DNA from: Clostridiales bacterium
GTDB taxonomy: Bacteria > Bacillota > Clostridia > Christensenellales > Borkfalkiaceae
Length of the DNA: 37,341 nucleotides
Assembly (NCBI GenBank): GCA_015069425.1
Contig: SVIP01000008.1
Location: forward strand, 1 to 37,341
Direction of reading: 5' to 3'
The notes beneath the pieces were generated by a model. It did not search any database. It had not been told where the DNA came from and was given only the letters and a program-made list of their open reading frames with translations. Shown piece after piece: positions 9,176 through 16,260 of this stretch. Position 1 is the stretch's first letter. Every line of letters starts with the position of its first letter. The translations under genes were made by a program, and so were the position numbers.

Positions 9176-10249
9176 ATGGATTTAAGAAAAATTGACAGTA
9201 ATTTTGTCAACGCCACCGTAAGCCGTGACGACGTAATTTGGTATGATGCAAAAAAAACACCCTTTTCTCTGCACGGTATCTATTTTGATAAAAGTGAAGA
9301 GCGTTTTCGCCGTATGCCACACGATATAGCATTGCAAATTAACGAATACGTAGATTATTTATCAGCAATGACCGCAGGCGGTAGATTGCGTTTTATCACG
9401 GACTCTCCTTTCGTTGCAATCAAATGTGTTCTAGGTCCTGAAACTCAATCAACAAGTGCTGCTTCAAGTGGTTTTGCCGTGTACAAGGACCAATCTTTTT
9501 GTGGCGTAATTTACCCTAATCGTGAACAATTTAATTCAGCCTCTGACAATAAAATCATTTTTGATGGGTTAAGAATGCCTTGTAATAAAGGTCTTGGAAC
9601 TATTGAATTAGACTTTCCACATCACAACGGTGTTTACGAATTATATATAGGTTTGCAACAAGGTTCTAAAATACAAGCAGCAAATAATTACTCTTACAAA
9701 AAACCGGTTGTTTTTTATGGTTCGTCTATTACTCAAGGCTGGTCGGTTTCACGCACTGGCAATAGCTACATTGACTTACTTTCTAAAAAACTTGACTTCG
9801 ACTATATAAATCTTGGCTTTGCAGGACGTGCAAAAGCTGAAAAAGAGATGGTTGATTATTTGGCTTCTTTAGATGTAAGTGCATACGTTTTTGATTACGA
9901 CCATAACGCACCAACTATCGAACATTTGCAAGCAACTTACCCTTATTTATATAATACGATTAGAAAAATGCATCCAAAAACGCCTATACTTATGCTCTCC
10001 CAACCGAACTTTGATTCAAATCCCGCCACAGCAAAAAACCGCCGCGATTATATCCGCTCAATATATATTAACGCAAAAAAATCAGGCGATAAGTTTGTTT
10101 TCTTTGTAGACGGAGAGAAGTTGTTCGGAAAACATGACCGCGAAAGTTGTACCGCTGACTGCGTACACCCCAACGACCTTGGTTTTTATCGCATGTATCA
10201 AACCATTTTACCTACAATGAAAAAAGTAATAAAACGTAGCGTGCAATAA
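9176..10249 (+). CDS. SGNH/GDSL esterase with N-terminal beta domain, copy 2
   Basis: The 357-residue protein is a full-length paralogue of the minus-strand esterase at 5180-6265. The two share the opening MD...ID, the RRMP and GGR.RF.TDSP stretches, and all SGNH blocks. Here the blocks are YELYIGL (GxDLY-like), YGSSITQG with Ser184, GFAGRAKAE, DYDHNAP and CVHPND with Asp328 and His331. It has no signal peptide and is therefore cytoplasmic. It is transcribed alone, with its own promoter and a rho-independent terminator, against the direction of the surrounding locus. That suggests separate control and perhaps a different acyl group or position on the same glycan. Carbohydrate deacetylation is the likely activity; the exact ester is unknown. 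Confidence 0.88.
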   Translation: MDLRKIDSNFVNATVSRDDVIWYDAKKTPFSLHGIYFDKSEERFRRMPHDIALQINEYVDYLSAMTAGGRLRFITDSPFVAIKCVLGPETQSTSAASSGFAVYKDQSFCGVIYPNREQFNSASDNKIIFDGLRMPCNKGLGTIELDFPHHNGVYELYIGLQQGSKIQAANNYSYKKPVVFYGSSITQGWSVSRTGNSYIDLLSKKLDFDYINLGFAGRAKAEKEMVDYLASLDVSAYVFDYDHNAPTIEHLQATYPYLYNTIRKMHPKTPILMLSQPNFDSNPATAKNRRDYIRSIYINAKKSGDKFVFFVDGEKLFGKHDRESCTADCVHPNDLGFYRMYQTILPTMKKVIKRSVQ

Positions 10250-10278
10250 ATTACTTAAAACTTAATAATTTTGTTGAT

Positions 10279-10327
10279 AAGGAATTTCGTGAAGGCAAGA
10301 TAACCAGCCCACGCAAATTCCTTTTTT
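10279..10327 (+). terminator. Rho-independent terminator after SGNH copy 2
   Basis: AAGGAATTTCGTG pairs with CACGCAAATTCCTT (one bulged C) around an 18-base loop, and the right arm runs into TTTTTT. It begins 30 bases past the stop at 10249 and lies just before the convergent CE4 gene end. Confidence 0.75.
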
Positions 10328-10339
10328 ATTTCCATAAAA

Positions 10340-11179
10340 CTAGCCTAATTTAACCGTTTTACCCGCAGGAATAATATATTTATTATTTAAATAATCGATA
10401 TAAATATCGATAGCGTTTGGATTATGAACAAAGTTACCATCCGCGCTAAATTTTATTCTTTCGCAGGCTTGTAAATAATCAAAAATTTCGCCGTTAGTTG
10501 CGTACCATATATCATCTTGATTACCCATGTACTCTGCAAACTTTTCAATTACTTCCCAGTTACCATCATTGTCAAATTCGTAACTATGCCCCCAAAGATA
10601 AAAAACCTGTAATTTTCTACTCCAATAATAACCAGGTTCTTTCATTTGCACAAATTTTTCGGCTAATTCCATCAATCGGGGATTGTTGTGATGACACGTT
10701 CCTTCCCACTCTAACCAATTTTCGGGCAAATCAAATTTTTCATTTTGTCCTGCAGTTCTAGCCCAAGAAATTCCTATTTTACTCAATACTTTTCGCAATT
10801 CTTCGTTGCACAAACCGTTTGCATACGCCATACCATTAATAACTTTTCCAAACATATTTTCTAATTCTTTTCTATCGGTAAGGATGTCGCTTATTGCCAG
10901 TGCAGAATCAATCTGCGTCATAGAAAAATGGTGATATCCGTGCATTGCCACTTCCATTTTAGAAGAGTTATACAAATCAAAAGTTTCTTGTTTTGTCATT
11001 CTTCCATTTTCAACACCTTTGTATTCAGCAGAAAACATTCCTGTATTGATATTAAATGTTCCTTTTAATCCATGTTGTTGCATTATAGAAATCAAACGCT
11101 TATCTTGGCGCACACCGTCATCATAACTTAAAGTCAAAGCCTTAAACTTAAAATCTGGAAATCTTACGTATTTGTACAT
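10340..11179 (-). CDS. Polysaccharide deacetylase family protein (CE4/NodB-like)
   Basis: The 279 residues show the NodB fold: LSYDDG at 17-22 with the catalytic and metal Asp pair (20, 21), GTFNIN after strand 2, HGYHH at 80-84 giving the two metal-binding His, a MAYANG stretch in place of the usual R.P motif, and WGHSYEF near the end. CE4 enzymes remove N- or O-acetyl groups from polysaccharides using a divalent metal. It has no signal peptide, so unlike peptidoglycan deacetylases it should act in the cytoplasm on imported sugars. ATG at 11179 follows AAGGAGTAAAAT. It is the last gene of the long minus-strand series and lies 43 bp after the leucine-rich-repeat gene. Confidence 0.85.
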   Translation of the reverse strand: MYKYVRFPDFKFKALTLSYDDGVRQDKRLISIMQQHGLKGTFNINTGMFSAEYKGVENGRMTKQETFDLYNSSKMEVAMHGYHHFSMTQIDSALAISDILTDRKELENMFGKVINGMAYANGLCNEELRKVLSKIGISWARTAGQNEKFDLPENWLEWEGTCHHNNPRLMELAEKFVQMKEPGYYWSRKLQVFYLWGHSYEFDNDGNWEVIEKFAEYMGNQDDIWYATNGEIFDYLQACERIKFSADGNFVHNPNAIDIYIDYLNNKYIIPAGKTVKLG

Positions 11180-11222
11180 ATTTTACTCCTTGCAATAATT
11201 TGACTAAAATAAAAAACCGTTG

Positions 11223-12770
11223 TTATGTCGTTTCCCAAAGCTTTATCTTGCCGTATTGGTCGTAATACCAATACGCCCCGTCGCTAGTGGGTTCTATTTT
11301 AGAATAATAATACCAACTGCCTTCTAAAAGTTTGGTATTGTTCTCACCTATTTCCATTAAAAGATGTTGAGTGTTTCCACCTTTATAATACACTTTTAGA
11401 ATACCCGTATATTTACCTGCATTATAAAAAGTTGAATCAGGTATCGTTTTAATTTTTTCGCCTATAACTACTTCTTTTAAATAATACGTATGTCCCAAGA
11501 CAGTACTGCCCAAACTTTCAACTCCGTCACCGAAAATTACTGTTTCAAGTTTATTGCAGAACGTGAACGCCATATCTCCAACTTCTGTTACAGAATCAGG
11601 AATGGTAACTTTTACGATACGCTGATTATCGTAAAATGCACGTTGCCAAATTTTAGTAACTCCGTTTGGAATCTTTAAATCATACAGCACATCAGTTCCA
11701 TCTTGCGTGATTAAAATTTTTTCATTTGCTTCGGTATAAATTACAAGTCCGTCACCCACAACCGACAAATATGAACTTTCGCCTTCTACGTATACATGGT
11801 ACGCGCGAGAAGTTATATATCCATATTCAGCATAATCTGTTTGTTTGGGGGATAATGGCAAATTTGAACGATTATATATTTCAACAAGCTTATAACAATA
11901 AAATGCAGCGTAACCAATAGTTTGCACGTTTTTACCCAACTGAACGTAAACAAGTTCATTACAAACAAACGCTCTTTCACCAATAGAAGTAACCGAATCG
12001 CCAACCACAAGCCAATTAAGTCTACCGCAGTAATAAAAAGCGTAGTCACCTATTGCTTTAACACCGTTGCCTATATTTAATTTCATTAAACCGTTACAAT
12101 TAGAAAACGCGTAATTTTTAATCACAGTTGGTGAAAAGTCTGAAAAAACAATAGTTTTTAATTCATTTAATCCGGCAAAAGCATATTCGCCGATTTCTTC
12201 TAACGAATTACCAAACGTAACCGAACTCAATATTTCACATTTTTCGTAAGCGTTATTGCCAATTACTTTCAAAGAATTTGGGTGTTCAATTGTTTCTAGT
12301 CGTTTGCAATCATAAAACGCGCGACTTGCAATCGTTTCTAACCCTTCGTTCATATCAATTTGGCGTAATTTTATGCATTGTTCAAACGCCTTTTCATCAA
12401 CAAGAGTTACGTTTTTACCAAATTTGACTAATTCTAAAACGGCGCAATTACGAAAAGCGCCTTTACCTATTTTCAAAACCGAGTCCGATATAGTTACTTG
12501 CCCAATTTTACAAGAATCAAAAGCATAATCAGAAATCTCTAAAACTGGTTTATCTTTGTATTTTGCAGGAATTTCTAAATTTGCAACCGCCTTTTTCTCT
12601 GCAAATCCAACAACGGCGTAACCTTTAGAATCGGTAGTATATTCATATTTAAATATTCCATCGCAAAGCGAATTTTCATCTCCGTTTCCTATTTTGTCAC
12701 ATCCATTAAAACAGAAAACCAAAGCCCAAACACCGAGCATAACGCATATGCTCATTAAAATTTTTCTCAT
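11223..12770 (-). CDS. BspA-type leucine-rich-repeat lipoprotein
   Basis: The 515-residue protein starts with a lipoprotein signal peptide: MRKILMS, a hydrophobic core, then FNGC with the lipidated Cys at 24. The rest is at least ten tandem LRR_5 (BspA) repeats of about 23 residues of the form IG..AF..C..L..V..g.sv..I, seen for example as IGDYAFYYCGRLNWL and IGERAFVCNELVYV. A non-repeat insert lies near residues 310-365. Such solenoids bind proteins or glycans at the cell surface. It is the last exported protein of the block, followed by the CE4 gene. Its ATG is preceded by AAGGAAGA, and a large hairpin separates it from the upstream gene. A role as a surface glycan-binding or adhesion protein is inferred. 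Confidence 0.85.
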   Translation of the reverse strand: MRKILMSICVMLGVWALVFCFNGCDKIGNGDENSLCDGIFKYEYTTDSKGYAVVGFAEKKAVANLEIPAKYKDKPVLEISDYAFDSCKIGQVTISDSVLKIGKGAFRNCAVLELVKFGKNVTLVDEKAFEQCIKLRQIDMNEGLETIASRAFYDCKRLETIEHPNSLKVIGNNAYEKCEILSSVTFGNSLEEIGEYAFAGLNELKTIVFSDFSPTVIKNYAFSNCNGLMKLNIGNGVKAIGDYAFYYCGRLNWLVVGDSVTSIGERAFVCNELVYVQLGKNVQTIGYAAFYCYKLVEIYNRSNLPLSPKQTDYAEYGYITSRAYHVYVEGESSYLSVVGDGLVIYTEANEKILITQDGTDVLYDLKIPNGVTKIWQRAFYDNQRIVKVTIPDSVTEVGDMAFTFCNKLETVIFGDGVESLGSTVLGHTYYLKEVVIGEKIKTIPDSTFYNAGKYTGILKVYYKGGNTQHLLMEIGENNTKLLEGSWYYYSKIEPTSDGAYWYYDQYGKIKLWETT

Positions 12771-12796
12771 AAGAAATCTTCCTTAAGAAAATGGTT

Positions 12797-12832
12797 TTGA
12801 ATACCTCTCCCTTTTTGGGGAGAGGTATTCAA
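12797..12832 (-). terminator. Strong intercistronic hairpin (attenuator or mRNA-stabilising stem)
   Basis: TTGAATACCTCTCC pairs with GGAGAGGTATTCAA over 14 bp or more around a short CTTTTTGG loop. It lies 17 bases after the stop of the large beta-helix protein and 26 bases before the LRR start. No clean T-run follows on the minus strand (AAACCATTTTC), so complete termination is doubtful. Partial termination, or protection of the upstream mRNA, is more likely. Confidence 0.6.
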
Positions 12833-12849
12833 TAGCCTTTTACTTTTTA

Positions 12850-15800
12850 TTAGTTTGTAGCAGGTAAATTTGCCCAAACAGGCATACCACCTTCTAATTT
12901 CCAATATTCAGTTTTAGTAAACGACGAGTAATCGTTATCGTTGGTAGTATCTTGGTCAGTATTTACACTCTTCATTGCATCTAAACTTTCATAACGCAAA
13001 CAATCTACTTTAAGAGATACGTCAAAGTTCGATGCGTCGTAAATAGTTCCACCGCCTTTGTTGCATAATACTGCACTAGAAATTACGTATACGTTACTCC
13101 ATGTACTAGGGTTAAATACACCGTCATCAGCAATTGTTTCAGCCATCAATGAACCAAAATAAGCAGTTGATGTAATATCATTTGGAGAATAGAAAATACA
13201 GTTTTCAAAGGTTGCACCAGAAGCAATTTTATGTGCCACTAAACCTTTGTATGCATTCGTTTTACTGTTAACCGCACCGTTGAGATATACGTTAGACAAT
13301 TTTGCGCCCGAATTGATTATAGTAGCCAAAGTAAAACTATTTTGATTCCAACCAGTAGCAGCTATATTATCAAAAGCAACGTTTCTTATCCAACCTTTTT
13401 CACCAACCCATGGGAACAAGCCATATTCATCAACCTTAAGTCCTGAAATCGTGTATCCTGCGCCGTCAAAAGTGCCGTTCATACCCATTTCATAGAAATG
13501 TAATCCAGTCGTATCATAATTAAAGGTGGTTTCTACGCCGTCAACCATTATTATACCACTCCAAGGATAATCATATCTTCTAGCAGATGAACCCCATTTA
13601 GTATATCCTTTACCTGTAGTTTTTCCGTCTGCGCTATATTTTACGTCAGAAACGTAATCAATCGTAACAGAAGATGCGTCAATGTTGTTTTTAAGAATAT
13701 AATATCCGTCAAAAATTTCAACGTTAGTGAAATCCCATTTGCCACTAGTTGTAGCGACAGGTGCCATTGCTTCAAACATCTTTAAGTCGCTTGCTTCATC
13801 AATAACACGTGAATATGCCTTAACGGGAACTGCAAGGTCAACTTCTTCTCCACTTATAATTGCCGTCATCTTTATGGGTGTATAATCAACGCCGTCAATG
13901 TGACCACTGTCTGAACGTATAAAGTTAGGTTGTACACCAAGCACTTTATAGTCGTTAGTATTTTCAACTTTCGTAACGGTAATCGCTTGTCCGCCTAATT
14001 GAATTGCAGATAAAAGTTCTACCGTATTAGTTGTTCCAAACACGCGTTGCAATTCAGTTTGCGTAATTACAGCGTCATCTTTATACGCAGAGAAACTTTC
14101 AATTTTTTCTGTAGCGTAAACCCAAGTGTCACCCCATTGCAGCATTCCGTTACCTATAGTCCAAATAGAATTATCAAACGCTTGTATAGGTTTATTTCCT
14201 TCAACTTCAGTTGTCAAATAGGTATTCATTGCAGAAACGCTTTCGTAACGGTGAACACCAGCAACCTTACTTGTTGCAGTTGTATTTTCGCCATCATATG
14301 TTGGCGTAGCAACAAATGTTTCTCCACTTCCTGATTGCGTTTGTGACAAAGCCGCAGAAGACACAACGTAAACGTTTTCAAAACTATTTTTTGTCATTTC
14401 CTTTCGAACGAAAGAACCAACATTAATATATCTTTCAGCAGGAGCTGCTTGCCATTCAATTAAGCAGTTGGTCATCGAAGTACCGTGCATCCAATCTGCA
14501 AAAGCAGGGCCTGCAACCGTACCGTAAGCATTTTTTATACTTGCAATCTGTACGTATACGTTTTCAATCGTAGCATCATACACAGACGGCGCAAGGAAAA
14601 TATGCACGCCTTGAACGTAAGAACTAGTATCTTCTACCGCCGCACCAAGATTTGATGCAATAAACGCAACGTCTTTAATCACCGCTCCCTTGTTGACAGC
14701 ACCAAAGAGACCATATCCAGCTACGGTAAGTCCTGTAATTCTATGTCCACCACCATCAAACGTACCCGTTAAACCAAAGTTTTTAACTTCACCAACCGTA
14801 ATCTTTAAGTCTTTATTCTCTCCCAAACTTGCTCTCCAGTTGACGTATTCATCTGTATCTTTAGAGCCATAAAAATCCATGTAAGTATTTCCAGGGAAAG
14901 CACCGAATTCATGAGTATACTTGCTTGCATCAATATCTTTGGTCACTAAATAATATCCGGGTTGACTCTTAAATGAATCTTTCGTTCCTTTTACGGTTGT
15001 GTAAGCAGAAAGAACGTATCCTTCTTTTGACTTTTGTCCATAACCGCCCAAACCGAAAATTGCAAGGTCTTCCGCTTCATCAATATATTGTGTTGCTACG
15101 ATAAACGGATAATTCTTTATTGAACCATCTTTATAAACGAGCGCCAAGTTAGTTGCACCAGCATTTGCTTGCGCTAAAACGTTTGCATTGAAAGTCAACT
15201 CATCACCGTTTATTGTATAATCTTCGCTAGTATATTTTTTTGCGCCAATTGCTACATAGTCTACATTTTCACCAGCACCTACAGTTATAACAGTTTGTTC
15301 GTTTTGCGCGCTTGCAAGTTCTACTGCAAGTTCTTCATCAAGTTCAACCGTTTCCGCCTCGCCTTGATATTCCTCTGCTTTTGCAATATTGTTATCTATA
15401 TCCTCAACTGTTCCAGCATATAGAGACGTATTAGATACAAGCTTTGCAGAACGACAGGTATCATTTCTTTCAGCCTCAATAAATTCTTCAGAATCCATAC
15501 CCTGATTAAATACTACGTAAGATACCGCCTCTAATTCTAAAGCGTATGCCTTTTCCAAGTTTTCAGTTAATTTGTTATAGTTGATTACAGAATAATATAT
15601 GGTATCTTCTCCATCGCCCGCACTTTGTTTGTAACCCACTTTAATATTTACAATCATATCATCCGCGGTATCTTCTGTTTCAAGTTGTGCCTTATAATTT
15701 TCCCACGAAATTTCTGTTCCTTTAGGCGCTATCAAAGTACCAAAGTTTGCACTTACTACGTTCTCTGTAATATTTTCGTTGAACCATTCGTATTCTACAA

Positions 15801-15984
15801 CTGTTTTCCAACGAATTCCACTATAATCATCTGCGATACGTATCGACGCGCCGTCTTCCATATAAAATCTACCAGTAGTTTGAGAACTTGCATCAACGTT
15901 TCGTATCGTTGCTATTGCTCCTAAAAAGCAAAATGCCATTATTGCTAAACAAATTGAAATAAATTTTGTTTTCCTTTTAATCAT
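12850..15984 (-). CDS. Large secreted protein with two beta-helix (GLUG-like) modules
   Basis: I place the start at ATG 15984 (1044 residues), because AAGGAA lies 6 bases upstream and a signal peptide (MIKRKTK plus a hydrophobic core) follows at once. The open frame continues to a GTG at 16056 without a RBS. After the signal peptide come a beta-rich domain (about 35-220: GASIRIADDYSGIRWKT, FGTLIAPK) and a short Ig-like stretch (about 230-300). Two homologous units of about 315 residues then occupy 300-617 and 726-1038. Each begins IDEA.DL..F and passes through GLTGTFDGGGHRI or MNGTFDGAGYTI, YGLF, N.Y and NVYV[IV]SSA. Each then has RYES...M and ends in a W....G...W motif. The repeats suggest a right-handed beta-helix like that of pectin-active enzymes, but I see no catalytic signature. 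It ends in LPATN without a membrane tail, so it is not sortase-anchored. Confidence 0.75.
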   Translation of the reverse strand: MIKRKTKFISICLAIMAFCFLGAIATIRNVDASSQTTGRFYMEDGASIRIADDYSGIRWKTVVEYEWFNENITENVVSANFGTLIAPKGTEISWENYKAQLETEDTADDMIVNIKVGYKQSAGDGEDTIYYSVINYNKLTENLEKAYALELEAVSYVVFNQGMDSEEFIEAERNDTCRSAKLVSNTSLYAGTVEDIDNNIAKAEEYQGEAETVELDEELAVELASAQNEQTVITVGAGENVDYVAIGAKKYTSEDYTINGDELTFNANVLAQANAGATNLALVYKDGSIKNYPFIVATQYIDEAEDLAIFGLGGYGQKSKEGYVLSAYTTVKGTKDSFKSQPGYYLVTKDIDASKYTHEFGAFPGNTYMDFYGSKDTDEYVNWRASLGENKDLKITVGEVKNFGLTGTFDGGGHRITGLTVAGYGLFGAVNKGAVIKDVAFIASNLGAAVEDTSSYVQGVHIFLAPSVYDATIENVYVQIASIKNAYGTVAGPAFADWMHGTSMTNCLIEWQAAPAERYINVGSFVRKEMTKNSFENVYVVSSAALSQTQSGSGETFVATPTYDGENTTATSKVAGVHRYESVSAMNTYLTTEVEGNKPIQAFDNSIWTIGNGMLQWGDTWVYATEKIESFSAYKDDAVITQTELQRVFGTTNTVELLSAIQLGGQAITVTKVENTNDYKVLGVQPNFIRSDSGHIDGVDYTPIKMTAIISGEEVDLAVPVKAYSRVIDEASDLKMFEAMAPVATTSGKWDFTNVEIFDGYYILKNNIDASSVTIDYVSDVKYSADGKTTGKGYTKWGSSARRYDYPWSGIIMVDGVETTFNYDTTGLHFYEMGMNGTFDGAGYTISGLKVDEYGLFPWVGEKGWIRNVAFDNIAATGWNQNSFTLATIINSGAKLSNVYLNGAVNSKTNAYKGLVAHKIASGATFENCIFYSPNDITSTAYFGSLMAETIADDGVFNPSTWSNVYVISSAVLCNKGGGTIYDASNFDVSLKVDCLRYESLDAMKSVNTDQDTTNDNDYSSFTKTEYWKLEGGMPVWANLPATN

Positions 15985-16060
15985 ATTCTTTTCCTTATTT
16001 TTTTGTAGTGTTTTTTTATATCTCGCTCCCGAGATATACGTTTCGACTAAACGCACCTTT

Positions 16061-16207
16061 TTAAGTTAAAGTGTACCAGTTGTTTGAGAAATCTTCAACT
16101 TCTTCTTGTCCAGTGACCAAAGGCTCTGTTGAACTAATAGACAATACATCATCTTGGTAATTATACGACACATCAATATATGGCACAAGATATTGTTTTT
16201 TTCTCAT
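16061..16207 (-). CDS. 48-residue peptide of unknown function inside the export block
   Basis: ATG at 16207 lies 9 bases after a near-perfect AAAGGAGGT, the best RBS in the region. The 48-codon frame ends in TAA at 16061-16063. The peptide opens MRKKQYLVPYIDVSY and continues with DDVLSISS, then an acidic, Thr/Ser-rich tail ending NNWYTLT. It has no signal peptide or membrane segment. Its pattern (basic start, Y..P.id, then dDVL..S, acidic tail) resembles short, uncharacterised peptides I recall from Firmicutes, often near surface-protein genes. It lies 53 bp after the Big_2 lipoprotein gene and 76 bp before the large beta-helix gene, on the same strand. Coding is well supported by the RBS; function is unknown. 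Confidence 0.75.
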   Translation of the reverse strand: MRKKQYLVPYIDVSYNYQDDVLSISSTEPLVTGQEEVEDFSNNWYTLT

Positions 16208-16260
16208 TATTTTTTACCTCCTTTTTTTATTAAAAATTTCAACCCTTTCTATTAAATCCC

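Noticed and set aside
12850-12870. LPATN at the C-terminus of the large beta-helix protein, like a sortase signal
   Set aside because: No hydrophobic segment or basic tail follows; the protein ends at the motif, so sortase could not use it.
16056-16056. GTG as the start of the large beta-helix protein
   Set aside because: AAAGG abuts the codon instead of lying 5-9 bases upstream, and the signal peptide would then begin 25 residues in.
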